Origin: GCA-2732755 sp965228265
GTDB lineage: Bacteria; Planctomycetota; Phycisphaerae; Phycisphaerales; UBA1924
Length of the DNA: 64,000 nt
Direction of reading: 5' to 3'
NCBI GenBank assembly: GCA_965228265.1
Contig: OZ245804.1
Coordinates: 806,001 to 870,000, forward strand
This document shows positions 44,917 to 53,895 of the stretch, one piece after another. How positions within the stretch are numbered: position 1 is the stretch's first letter; the number at the start of each line of letters is the position of its first letter. The notes beneath the pieces are model-generated. The model saw nothing but the letters and a program-made list of their open reading frames with translations, made no database searches and had not been told where the DNA came from. Both the position numbers and the translations under genes were made by a program.

Positions 44917-46371
44917 TCAGCAGCCCGCGTTGAAGTTGGCCACCCATGCGCTGAAGTCAGCGGGCGTGCATGCGTCATCGCTGTTCTGGTCGCACTCGGG
45001 CGCCATGGCGTTGAAGGCCGCGACCCACGCGCTGAAGTCGGCGGGTGTGACCGCACCGTCGTGGTTCACGTCGGCAAGGCAAGGCGGCGCGACATCGAGG
45101 TCGAAGATCTGCGTTGCCCCGCCGCTGCCGAAGGTGTTGGCGTGCACGGACTTCGTGCTGACGACGATCCTGCTCCCGTCGCGGCTCAGGTCCATGGCGA
45201 AAGGCGAGCCGTCGGTATCGAGCGAGTCGATCATGTTGAGGTCGCGGTCATAGACGCGGATCTCGGGCTCGGTGTTGGCCTGGTCGCCCCACGTCGCCGC
45301 GACGAACACCGTGCCGTCGGCGTTGACTTCGGACGAAACCACCGAGTTCTGGTACGACCCAGACCCGGCAAACCCGCTCGACGCAACGACGGCACCCGTG
45401 TTGAGATCGACGATGCGGTGGTCGTTCTCGAGGTAGCCGCTGGCGTAGTCGTGGCTGACCGCAAAGAGCGTCTGCCCGTCGGCGCTGAGCGAGACCGCTC
45501 CGAACCAGTCGGTCGAGCCGGTGCCCGAGTAGACCACCTGCCAGACGCCCTCGATCTCGCGGGCGGCCCGGACATTGAAGCCGCCGTCGGCGATCGCCGA
45601 GCCGTCGTTCGAGATGCGCGCCCAGCCGCCCGCCCCGGAGACTGTCAGCGCGAATTCCTCGGTCATGGTGTTCGTGTCGTAGAGCCTTGCGGTTGCGCCT
45701 GCGGTGACCACCACGCGGTTGCCCGAGTCGTCCATGTCGAGACTGAGGGCGAACCCGGAGATGGTCGTGGAGTTCAGCACGGTTCCGTTGCCGTCGAGAA
45801 TCACGAGCAGCGTCTCGGCGCCGTCGTAGGCACAGGCCGCCACGCGTGAGCCGTCGGCGTTGACCGCGACCGAACGCGTGCGCGTCTCGACGTACTCGTC
45901 GTCGAAGGTGTATTCCCAGAGCGGGGCGCTGCCGCCCGCGTTGGAGAAGCCGCGCACGGTGACGGTGCCCGTGTCTGACTGCGAGATGGCAGCACCGAGC
46001 GCGCCGTTCGAAGCCGCTGCAACACCCAGGTTGCCCGGCTGCTCGGCCAGCAGCGAATACACGATATCGGGCGTGTTGCCCGCGGCGACCGTGAACTTGC
46101 TGATGCGCTCATCGTTGAGCGAGTGGCTGACCCACGCCTCGTCGCCCCCGGCACCCATCGCCGCGGAGTTGGGGATCGACGCGAGATCGATGTGTGTCCA
46201 GAGCAGGTCCTCGGCGACGCCGGGATTTGCTTCGTTGGTCACAAAGACGCGCGTGTGCTGGTGTAGCGTGCGGGCGCCCTCGGCGTGCGTTTCGGTGACG
46301 GAACGGGACGCCTGACCCATCGTGGTGCCAGCGACAAAAACGAGCGAGCAAACAGTAACAGCGGTGCGCAT
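44917..46371 (-). CDS. secreted WD/YVTN-like repeat protein with dockerin tail
   Basis: The 484-residue protein starts at the ATG at 46371 (MRTAVTVCSL) after a GGAGGGG ribosome-binding sequence, with a signal peptide of about 20 residues. The body (about 25-425) is beta-propeller-like with blades such as VAVNADGSRVAACAYDGAET and MDLSRDGSRIVVSTKS. The tail has CLADVNHDGAVTPADFSAW and CDQNSDDACTPADFSAW, and ends NFNAGC with no extra residue. No catalytic motif was seen. Confidence 0.87.
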   Translation of the reverse strand: MRTAVTVCSLVFVAGTTMGQASRSVTETHAEGARTLHQHTRVFVTNEANPGVAEDLLWTHIDLASIPNSAAMGAGGDEAWVSHSLNDERISKFTVAAGNTPDIVYSLLAEQPGNLGVAAASNGALGAAISQSDTGTVTVRGFSNAGGSAPLWEYTFDDEYVETRTRSVAVNADGSRVAACAYDGAETLLVILDGNGTVLNSTTISGFALSLDMDDSGNRVVVTAGATARLYDTNTMTEEFALTVSGAGGWARISNDGSAIADGGFNVRAAREIEGVWQVVYSGTGSTDWFGAVSLSADGQTLFAVSHDYASGYLENDHRIVDLNTGAVVASSGFAGSGSYQNSVVSSEVNADGTVFVAATWGDQANTEPEIRVYDRDLNMIDSLDTDGSPFAMDLSRDGSRIVVSTKSVHANTFGSGGATQIFDLDVAPPCLADVNHDGAVTPADFSAWVAAFNAMAPECDQNSDDACTPADFSAWVANFNAGC

Positions 46372-46477
46372 CTGAACCCCTCCAAAGTCTGGTGCCGGGG
46401 AACGCACGGCGGTGAATTGGAAGCAGCCTACCAGATGGCGGAGTCCGTTTGAAGAGAAAATGACGAGACGGGTGAAA

Positions 46478-49441
46478 TCAGCAGCCCGCGTTGTAATTGG
46501 CAACCCACGCTGAGAAGTCAGCGGGTGTACACACACCGTCAGCATTTTGGTCGCAGGCCGGCGCGCCAGCGTTGTATGCAGCGACCCAGGCCGAGAAGTC
46601 TGCCGGGCTCAGCATCCCGTCGCCGTTGGTGTCCGCGGTGCAGCAAGTGCTGTTGTCAGGTGTGCTGGCCGGGTTGGCCGGGTCGGCGCAGACATCCAGT
46701 TCGTCGCGGTCGTAGTAGCCGTCGCGGTCGCGGTCGATCCCGATGCGTTCCTGCGTGCCGGCGGGGACCGCTGTGAAGGTCAGCTCTGCGCCGTCGGCCG
46801 CGGCGTTGGTGAGCACGCCGTGCGCCACGAGCTCCGTCGAGCGATCGGACTGGTACTGCCCGAGTCCGACGTGTGTGAAGCTCCGCAGTTCTTTGTTGTA
46901 GAGCCCTCGCGCCACGAGCCCGATCTCGCCGCTCTCGGCGAGCACGAACAGATCAAAGAGTCTCTGCGTCATCGCGGGGTCGGTGGTGGGGAGCGTGACC
47001 TGCATCCCGACCGCCGCGTGCGCGTCCTTGCTTGCGCTGCCGGGCGGCTCGAACAGCCCGCCCGCAGCCGCGGGCAGGTCGGACCCGCTGAATGCCAGCA
47101 TGAACGCGGTCATGTCGGCGATCTCCTGGAGATTGGCAAAGCTGAACGCGGGCTCGGAGAGGAAGCGCTCGATCGAGTCGACGCTGCCGTCGTGCAGCAC
47201 GCCGAAGCCCGCGGTGTTGAGCTGCTGCGTCGTGTTGAACCCGGTCTTCTCGTACACACTCCGGAGTTGTGGCACTTTCATGGAAACATTGGTCGAGCCA
47301 TCGACGGAGACGGTCAGGTGGTGGAGTTCGCCGTTGGGACCGGGCGGTATGGGGATGAAGTTGATGCCGACCAGTGCGCTGTTGGTGCCGGCACCAGTGG
47401 GCAGCGTGTGGCATGTGACGCATTCGAGGCCGTCGAGTTGCCCAAAGCGGTAATTGTTGAGCCCGTTGACCGCGTTGCCGTTGGGCAGCGGCTGGCCCTC
47501 GGGCTCGAACAACCCTGTGGTGTAGTGACCCGGCAGCGGGAGATCGGTCGGCAGTGTGTTGTCGATGTTGCGGAATGGGTTGGGCGGGAAGTGGATGGTG
47601 GCCAGGAAGTCCTCGAATTGTTGCATCTCTTGCGCCGTCGGCTGGACGTCGTCGCCGAGGATCGTCTGGAACGCGTCGCCGAACTCTTCGATGCCGAAGC
47701 GGTCGGCTCGCCAGTGGTGGGGCTCGTGTCCGATGATGTCCTGGAGTGTCTGTGTCGCCATCGGCCCCTTCATGGGGTGCCAGTCTTCACAGTTGCCGTC
47801 GAGGCAGTTCTGGTCGAACACCTTCATAGCGCCGGACGGGTCGCCGAGGTCCCACGCGAGCCGATCGGTGCGTGCGTCGATATGACACGAAGCGCATGAC
47901 GCCTGGCCGAGCGCCGAGGTGAGGTGTGTGTCATAGAGGAAGGGCCGACCATCCCGGATCGCATCGGGCGTCGGGTTGAACATCGGCACGGTCGCGATGA
48001 CAGCCTCGGTGACGAGATCAACGACCGAGATGGTCGCGTCGAACTTGTTGAGTACGTAGAGCGTGCCGCGAGCCTCGTCGACAGCGAGACCGGTCGGCCC
48101 CTGCCCGACCTCGATCGTGTCGCTCACGCCTGCTCGCGAAAGCGACTGATCCACAACGACGATGTTGTTGGAACCCATGCCAGCGATGTAGGCCCTGGAC
48201 CCGTCGGCTCGCCAGGTGATCGCGCGGGGATCGCCGACGGACTTGTCCCGCTCGCTCTGCGCGATCGGGGTGATCGTCGGGCCCGGTATGTAGACCAGGT
48301 GCTGGTTGAGGTCGGCCAGAGTTGAGTTTGTTTGGCCGGGGGTGAACGAGGCCGCGTTGACCCGCACGAATCGGCCGTTGAGGTTGGGTTCGAATCGCAG
48401 CTCGTTCGTGCCGTCGGTCCCGACGACGGTGACAACACCCGTGGCGGGATTGACCCCGAGCGACATGCAGGCGTTCATGAGTCCTTTCTTGTATGTCACA
48501 CCGAGTGTGGCCGCGTCGATCATCGCGACGTCATGGTCGGCAAGGTCCCACCCCTGCACCCGACCAGAGAGTCCCGACTGCGCGCCCGAGACCAGATTGG
48601 TCCAGTCTGCGCCGGTGTCATCGCGCCAAGAGCCGCCGGCGTCTTTCTTCACAATCAGCCCGACGCGGGGGGCGGCCGGGTTGGTGCCGTTGAGCGCGGG
48701 CGAGAATGTCCCGCCGTCGTTGGGCGGCGGGTTCACCCCTCCGTAAGGCCCGGCCGGGTCACTGACGACGTTGGGCGGGAACGCGAGCGTCTGCATCATT
48801 TCGAGGCCGCCACCCAGAATGGTCGAGTGGTTCCCGGATTCGAAGACGGCCGCGTACACGGTCTGCCCGTCGGGGCTGACGGCAAGAGCCCGCGGGTCCT
48901 CGCCGAAGATCGGAATCTCGTCAACCAACGCGCCCGTCTCGACGTCGAAGACCTGCACGACATTGGCCTGCGAACATGTGACGAACGCTCTTTGCACACC
49001 CGACCCGGAAAAGACCACATCGGCGGGCTCGTCCTGTGTGTGAATCGTTCGGACAACGTTCATGGTGTCAAGATCTACAACACTCACCGAGTCGGAGAGG
49101 TGATTCACCACCCAGACTTCTTGCGTTGTTCGTGCCCGCACCGTGACCGGGTCGAGCCCGACGCCAACCGATCCCGCGAGCCGGGGCAGCCCCGACTGAA
49201 GTGTGAAGACCTCGATCCTGTTGTCCGGCGTATTGACCGAAATCAGGAGCGAGGCGTCCGGTGTGAGGTCAATCGGATGAACGTGCGGCGTTTCGAAGTT
49301 CACAAACTGTTCAAGCGGGATCTCATCCGGCAGCGCGGCGGCATGCAATAGATTCCCTGCAAGTCCGTTGGTTGTAAAGGCATAGGAGCATGCAACGCTG
49401 ATGACGGGCACTCCGACCAACAGTTTCATTGAGTTCTGCAT
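46478..49441 (-). CDS. secreted beta-propeller / cytochrome c-like protein with dockerin tail
   Basis: The 987-residue protein starts at the ATG at 49441 (MQNSMKLLVG), with GAGGG upstream. After a signal peptide the N-terminal half is a YVTN propeller (WVVNHLSDSVSVVDL and VSPDGQTVYAAVF are typical blades). The C-terminal half has two haem-attachment motifs, CASCH (bases 47882-47896) and CVTCH (47408-47422), as in di-haem cytochrome c peroxidase or MauG-like proteins. It also has the SALGQASCASCHID and HTLPTGAGTN contexts. The tail has CTADTNGDGMLSPADFSAW and CDQNADGVCTPADFSAW, and ends NYNAGC. It may carry out electron transfer or oxidation outside the cell. Confidence 0.88.
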   Translation of the reverse strand: MQNSMKLLVGVPVISVACSYAFTTNGLAGNLLHAAALPDEIPLEQFVNFETPHVHPIDLTPDASLLISVNTPDNRIEVFTLQSGLPRLAGSVGVGLDPVTVRARTTQEVWVVNHLSDSVSVVDLDTMNVVRTIHTQDEPADVVFSGSGVQRAFVTCSQANVVQVFDVETGALVDEIPIFGEDPRALAVSPDGQTVYAAVFESGNHSTILGGGLEMMQTLAFPPNVVSDPAGPYGGVNPPPNDGGTFSPALNGTNPAAPRVGLIVKKDAGGSWRDDTGADWTNLVSGAQSGLSGRVQGWDLADHDVAMIDAATLGVTYKKGLMNACMSLGVNPATGVVTVVGTDGTNELRFEPNLNGRFVRVNAASFTPGQTNSTLADLNQHLVYIPGPTITPIAQSERDKSVGDPRAITWRADGSRAYIAGMGSNNIVVVDQSLSRAGVSDTIEVGQGPTGLAVDEARGTLYVLNKFDATISVVDLVTEAVIATVPMFNPTPDAIRDGRPFLYDTHLTSALGQASCASCHIDARTDRLAWDLGDPSGAMKVFDQNCLDGNCEDWHPMKGPMATQTLQDIIGHEPHHWRADRFGIEEFGDAFQTILGDDVQPTAQEMQQFEDFLATIHFPPNPFRNIDNTLPTDLPLPGHYTTGLFEPEGQPLPNGNAVNGLNNYRFGQLDGLECVTCHTLPTGAGTNSALVGINFIPIPPGPNGELHHLTVSVDGSTNVSMKVPQLRSVYEKTGFNTTQQLNTAGFGVLHDGSVDSIERFLSEPAFSFANLQEIADMTAFMLAFSGSDLPAAAGGLFEPPGSASKDAHAAVGMQVTLPTTDPAMTQRLFDLFVLAESGEIGLVARGLYNKELRSFTHVGLGQYQSDRSTELVAHGVLTNAAADGAELTFTAVPAGTQERIGIDRDRDGYYDRDELDVCADPANPASTPDNSTCCTADTNGDGMLSPADFSAWVAAYNAGAPACDQNADGVCTPADFSAWVANYNAGC

Positions 49442-49780
49442 GAACAAACCCTCATCTTGAAGTCAGAGAAAACCCTAATCGAACCCACTCAGTTTGCAAG
49501 TTCTGGTCTCTCGGGTCAATGCGCGCGTTCGGATTCGGATATCCGTTCAACACTGGGCTCGGCACACCGAACAACGTCCGCAAGCATTAATGAAAGACGC
49601 GCGTGTGCACACAACACACACGGACAGAGTGTTGCAGGATCTTGTCCAACCAAACACAGAAATGATTTCAGGGAATAGCTCTATTCGTGTGGAACAGAGT
49701 GAATGCAATCTGGATTCATGCCTAGGATGCAATTCCACAAAGCTGTGTTTGTGGGATTACAAAAGAAGAGGTAATCAAGG
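49442..49780. promoter_or_regulatory. divergent control region of the cytochrome-like and winged-helix genes
   Basis: This 339-base region is richer in A+T than its neighbours and holds no supported gene. It has a 10-base palindrome CGGATATCCG at 49536-49545 and another, GTGTGCACAC, at 49603-49612, inside a CA-repeat-like stretch. Either could be a regulator site. Confidence 0.4.
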
Positions 49781-50383
49781 ATGGCCAAAAAGGTAAAGAA
49801 AAAGAAGAAGTCATCTTCGAGCCGCAGTCGTGGGAAGGCAGACGCACACCGCGTTCTCGCATCCCCGGTGCGTCGCGAAATATGGTCGTATCTGCGAGGT
49901 CAGGGTCCGCACACGGTCGCCGAGATCGCCAAGGGCATGGGCCGCTCTCAGACGTCGCTTTACGCCCACATCGAGATGATGTCGAGAACTGGCGTGATCG
50001 AGCAGTCCGGCTCGAAGCGGTCGGGCAAGCGTCACGCGGCCATCTACCGCGCCGCGGTGACCGAGAATGACATCGCGTACGACGGCAAGAATGCCCAGAG
50101 CGTCAAGGCAAGTGCCCGATATGCAGCCGCGGTCATGCGGCGTGCCAACCGCGAGGTCGCCGACCACCTCGCTTCGGGCGAAGCCAACGCCAAGGGCCGC
50201 AACCGGGACACCTACGTCCTCGGTGCCCGCGCCCGACTCACGAAGCAGCAGCTCGCCGAGGTCAACAACCACATCGACGCGATCGAACGGATCGTGTCGA
50301 TGGGTGACCGCAGCGGCAAGGCAGACCTCGTCGCGGTGAACATCGCGACATGCCCGCTGGAAGACAACTTCTACTTACAATAA
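49781..50383 (+). CDS. winged helix-turn-helix regulator with basic N-terminal tail
   Basis: The 200-residue protein begins with a very basic stretch (MAKKVKKKKKSSSSRSRGK), then an ArsR-like winged helix (about 24-92: RVLASPVRREIWSYLRGQG, HTVAEIAKGMGRSQTSLYAH, then MMSRTGVIEQSG). A helical C-terminal half follows with unknown partners. The ATG at 49781 follows GGTAATCAAGG. It is the only transcription factor inside the dockerin island and is convergent with the beta-helix gene. Confidence 0.82.
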   Translation: MAKKVKKKKKSSSSRSRGKADAHRVLASPVRREIWSYLRGQGPHTVAEIAKGMGRSQTSLYAHIEMMSRTGVIEQSGSKRSGKRHAAIYRAAVTENDIAYDGKNAQSVKASARYAAAVMRRANREVADHLASGEANAKGRNRDTYVLGARARLTKQQLAEVNNHIDAIERIVSMGDRSGKADLVAVNIATCPLEDNFYLQ

Positions 50384-50425
50384 GCCGCGCCGACTTTCAT
50401 CCGCAATTTGTGAACACAGCAAGTG

Positions 50426-50460
50426 CCGCGGCCGGGACTTTCCGGTCGCGGTTTCTTCTT
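50426..50460 (+). terminator. terminator after the winged-helix gene
   Basis: CCGCGGCCGG (50426-50435) pairs with CCGGTCGCGG (50442-50451), including one G-T pair, followed by TTTCTTCTT. Confidence 0.8.
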
Positions 50461-50471
50461 GCGCAGACTTG

Positions 50472-51590
50472 TTATGGACAGCCCGCGTTGTAGTTGGTGA
50501 CCCAGGAGCTGAAGTCCGCCGGGTCGCACGCGCCGTCGGAGTTCTGGTCGCAATCGGCGGACATCGAGTTGTACGCCGAGACCCAGGCTGAGAAGTCGGA
50601 TGGCGTCAGGCTGCCGTCGCCGTTGATGTCCGCCCGGCAGCCGCAACCGGCATCAAACAGGTTGTCGCCCTCGTCGAAGAACTGGCCGAGCACATTCGTG
50701 GGCTGGCTCTCGCAGAACCGCGTCCCGCCCATCTCGGGCAGAGGCTGGATCGCACCGACGACCAGCACCGCCGCGGCTCCGGAGAGATCGGTCGTGATGT
50801 TGTATTCGAACTCCGAGTCGCGGATCGAACCGGGCGGGTGGGCGTTGCCGTTGCCCTGCATCCAGAGCGCCCCGGCTCCCGACATCGACGAGTTCTCCCG
50901 GAAGACGCATCGCTCGATCTCGCATTCGCCGAACTGAACATCGTTGAAAATCGCGCCGCCGTTGTGCGCCGTGTTGCCAAGAAAGGCCGAGTCGGTGATG
51001 ACGAGTTCGCTCGCGAACGTGTTGGCCTCGATCGCCCCGCCGTTTTGGGTCGCGAGGTTCTCAATGAATCGGCAGTTGTCGATGATCAGCACAGAGTCGC
51101 TGCAGGAGATGGCCCCCCCGCCCTGGCTTGTCGAGTTGCCCACAAAGTCGCAATCCGTAAACGACGTGTTGCTGTCGGAGATGACGACGGCTCCGTCCTC
51201 GCACCCTTCGAAGCGTGTGTCGGTGACGATCAGGTTCGTGTTGTGGATCACAATGCCCTGTCCGATCACGGCACAGTTCTCGATGCTGATCTGATCAAAG
51301 CCGGGCGAGTACAGCCCGCCGGCGACCTCGAGATTCTCGATCGAGAAGCGGTCGAACACCTCGATGAGTCCCGCGATCGTGGTGTCATCGGGGCTGGATC
51401 CGTCGCCGCGAACAATGACGTCGACCGAACTCTCAAAGCCCGCGTAGCTCCCCGGCGCGACAACGATCTCGTCCCCGGCGGTTGCCGCATCGACGGCTTG
51501 TTGGATGGTCTGAAATTGGCCGGGGACTTCCAGCACGTCTCCGGCCGCGGCGGAGGGAAGAAAGAGCACGGCAACAAGAGCCCTCTGCAT
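50472..51590 (-). CDS. secreted right-handed beta-helix protein with dockerin tail
   Basis: The 372-residue protein starts at the ATG at 51590 with GGAGG upstream and a signal peptide of about 16-17 residues. The body opens with VPGQFQTIQQAVDAATAGDEIVV, the typical start of pectate-lyase-like beta-helices, and continues with rungs such as SFTDCDFVGNSTSQGGGAIS and VITDSAFLGNTAHNGGAIF. Cysteines recur along the rungs. The tail has CRADINGDGSLTPSDFSAW and CDQNSDGACDPADFSSW, ending NYNAGCP. Catalysis or adhesion cannot be told apart. Confidence 0.88.
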   Translation of the reverse strand: MQRALVAVLFLPSAAAGDVLEVPGQFQTIQQAVDAATAGDEIVVAPGSYAGFESSVDVIVRGDGSSPDDTTIAGLIEVFDRFSIENLEVAGGLYSPGFDQISIENCAVIGQGIVIHNTNLIVTDTRFEGCEDGAVVISDSNTSFTDCDFVGNSTSQGGGAISCSDSVLIIDNCRFIENLATQNGGAIEANTFASELVITDSAFLGNTAHNGGAIFNDVQFGECEIERCVFRENSSMSGAGALWMQGNGNAHPPGSIRDSEFEYNITTDLSGAAAVLVVGAIQPLPEMGGTRFCESQPTNVLGQFFDEGDNLFDAGCGCRADINGDGSLTPSDFSAWVSAYNSMSADCDQNSDGACDPADFSSWVTNYNAGCP

Positions 51591-51647
51591 AGATCAGACC
51601 TCCGCGTGGTATACAACGATAAGTCCTTTCACGCAGCGGAACAAGAG

Positions 51648-51683
51648 AAAAAGAAAGCGGGCGACCCGCGAAAGGTCGCCCGC
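51648..51683 (-). terminator. terminator after the metzincin gene
   Basis: GCGGGCGACC (51657-51666) and GGTCGCCCGC (51674-51683) form a perfect 10-base stem. On the minus strand it is followed by a TTTCTTTTT tract. Confidence 0.85.
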
Positions 51684-51709
51684 TGGATAGAACCTGATTG
51701 ATGCTTGGT

Positions 51710-51766
51710 TTACGGGCAGCCGGCGTTGTAGTTGGCGACCCAGGCGCTGAAGTCGGCCGGGCTGCA
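51710..51766 (-). repeat. dockerin DNA repeat, copy identical to 42190-42246
   Basis: This 57-base run covers the stop codon and the last part of the dockerin tail and matches 42190-42246 at every base. Confidence 0.9.
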
Positions 51767-53590
51767 GACGCCGTCGGCGTTCTGATCACACTCGGGTGCC
51801 ATCGCGTTGAACGCGGCCACCCAGGCGCTGAAGTCGGCCGGGCTCAGCACGCCGTCGCCGTTGGCGTCGGCCAGGCAGTCGTCCGACTCGCACACGACCG
51901 AGCCTGAGTAGAACTGCAGCGGGTCGGCAGGCGAGTAGACATCGTCGCCATCGAGCACGCCGACGATGAAGTTGAAGACCACATCGTCATCGCATGCGCC
52001 CGCGGGGACCGAAGCGGTGTAGTTGTCGCCGCCAGCCGGGGTGAGCGCCACGGAGGTCAGCGGGAAGGGCAGACCCACGCTGTAGATCATCGTCAGGTTC
52101 GAGCCGTCGAGCGTGTACGTGCCCGGGTCGATGTTGACGAGGATCTCGGTCGCGTCCGTGTCGCTGAACTCCGTCGGGATGCCGTTCGGGAACGACACCG
52201 TCACGGGCTCGGGCGGCAGGATGACACTCACGTCGACGGTGTACCGCCCGAACGAGCCGTAGTCCGAGACCGGGCCGTTGGTCTTGGTCTGGTACGTTCC
52301 GTCGATGATGATTGTGTACTCACCCGCAGCGAGTGTGTACATCTTTTCCGCGTCGGATATACCCAGCGGGTCGAAATCATCGATGAGCGACAGGGGCGAC
52401 ATGCTGTAGAGCTCGTATGTGAGATCCACGTTGGGGCCGTTGTCGACGTTGCGGACCGAGATGTTCACATCACCATCGGGGACGGTGAAGGTGAGCGCGT
52501 CGATGTCTGAGCTTGAGTTGATCATGCCCGAGACCTGGTTGGCGATGTCGAAGACCGTGCCCGAGAGGAACGAGTCGGAGTGGTCATCGGCGTAGGTGCC
52601 GATGCCGTTGGAGCTGTTGGTGATGATGCCCGTGTCGTTCTGCGATGTGGTGCGGCCCGGGTAGTCGCCGTTGGACCACTGCACAAGCTGGCGACCAAAG
52701 GGCGCGCCCATGATCGGTCCCCAGCTGGGGTTGCCGCCGGAAGAACCCGGGTGGTACGACTGACCGTTGAGGCCGTCGTGCGAGAGGCCGAGCGTGTGCC
52801 CGACCTCGTGGCTGACGGTCATCGGCCCGGCACCCAGGCCCTTGTTGAATGCGAAGCAGGGCGTGTCGGAACTGTTGTTGAAAGAGTTCAGGAACGCGAC
52901 GCCGCCGATGCCGTTGCCGAAGCCGCTGGTTGCCTGCGTCATCACGCAGCGGACGCCGTAGGTCTGGTCGCCGCCGCCGGATCTGGTCAGCGCCGCGACG
53001 CCGGGGTCCTTCGTGGTGACGTTGACGTCATACGGGGCAAAGTCTTCGACGACCTCGCGCCAGTGGTTGATGATGTCGGACTTCTCCTGGTCGGTGAAGG
53101 TGCCCGTGCCGCCGGCGGTGTTGTACGCGGGAAACACGATGTTGTGGCCCCAGCCGTCGCCGACCGAGTGGTGCCCGTCAAAGTCCATGTAGATGGTCTT
53201 GTTGGCGCCCGGGTTCGACTCGAGATTCAGGAAGTCATCAAGAGGGATGTCAGGATCGGCAGCGATCGAAGGCCCGTCGCCCTCGGCATCAGCACCGTCG
53301 CCCTGGTTCGGCGCCAGCGGACAGGCCGCGATCATCCGGAAGTCCGGCGTGATGTAGATCGAGCGGTCGTTGCGGAGGAAGTTGGCCAGCTCGGCCGGGG
53401 TGAGGTGGTACTCGGCGGCATACTCATCGAGACGATCGGCGATCTTCTCGAGGGCAGCCATGCCGGTCACCGAGCCCGCCGGGACAGTGCTTGCAACGGT
53501 CTCGGTCGACGGTGCGACGACCTGGCCGGAAGCCGAGGCGCTCAGCGCCAGCCCGGCGAGCATGAAAATGGTCTTGGTCTTCTGTGTCAC
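51710..53590 (-). CDS. secreted zinc metalloprotease (metzincin) with dockerin tail
   Basis: The 626-residue protein starts at GTG 53590, with AGAGGA upstream, and has a signal peptide of about 22 residues. The zinc motif HEVGHTLGLSH (His261, Glu262, His265, His271) fits the metzincin pattern HExxHxxGxxH. A preceding DFDGHHSVGDGWG and the YGVRCVMTQA segment suggest a reprolysin- or matrixin-like core. The C-terminal half has pre-peptidase-like beta domains (YTLAAGEYTIIIDGTY). The tail has CLADANGDGVLSPADFSAW and CDQNADGVCSPADFSAW, and ends NYNAGCP. It is presumably an extracellular protease. Confidence 0.9.
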   Translation of the reverse strand: MTQKTKTIFMLAGLALSASASGQVVAPSTETVASTVPAGSVTGMAALEKIADRLDEYAAEYHLTPAELANFLRNDRSIYITPDFRMIAACPLAPNQGDGADAEGDGPSIAADPDIPLDDFLNLESNPGANKTIYMDFDGHHSVGDGWGHNIVFPAYNTAGGTGTFTDQEKSDIINHWREVVEDFAPYDVNVTTKDPGVAALTRSGGGDQTYGVRCVMTQATSGFGNGIGGVAFLNSFNNSSDTPCFAFNKGLGAGPMTVSHEVGHTLGLSHDGLNGQSYHPGSSGGNPSWGPIMGAPFGRQLVQWSNGDYPGRTTSQNDTGIITNSSNGIGTYADDHSDSFLSGTVFDIANQVSGMINSSSDIDALTFTVPDGDVNISVRNVDNGPNVDLTYELYSMSPLSLIDDFDPLGISDAEKMYTLAAGEYTIIIDGTYQTKTNGPVSDYGSFGRYTVDVSVILPPEPVTVSFPNGIPTEFSDTDATEILVNIDPGTYTLDGSNLTMIYSVGLPFPLTSVALTPAGGDNYTASVPAGACDDDVVFNFIVGVLDGDDVYSPADPLQFYSGSVVCESDDCLADANGDGVLSPADFSAWVAAFNAMAPECDQNADGVCSPADFSAWVANYNAGCP

Positions 53591-53895
53591 GATCCGAATC
53601 CTCTATATACGTTCCTCTGGAACTCCCGGAGACCGCGCGTCCGCAGCCTCCCCCCTGAACTAGTTGATACGCCACCACCCCGCATTCGCAAACACCCTCG
53701 GGTATACGCGAACAAGAAACAACCTACCGGACGCCCGACGAACGAATTATCGGACCACCTATCGTTGTCTGACCACAGAGAAATCCGTGGGCGAAGTGCT
53801 GCCGGAGAGCCATACGGGCTGATTTCGGCCCCGGATCCCCTTTCCTTCGCAAATCGCGTTCTGACAGGTGTTTGAATGGGGTTCGCCATCTGGAA
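53591..53895. other. 305-base intergenic region upstream of the metzincin gene
   Basis: No gene is supported here. The metzincin promoter should lie here; GTATAC near 53702-53707 is a possible -10-like element without a clear partner. Confidence 0.4.
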
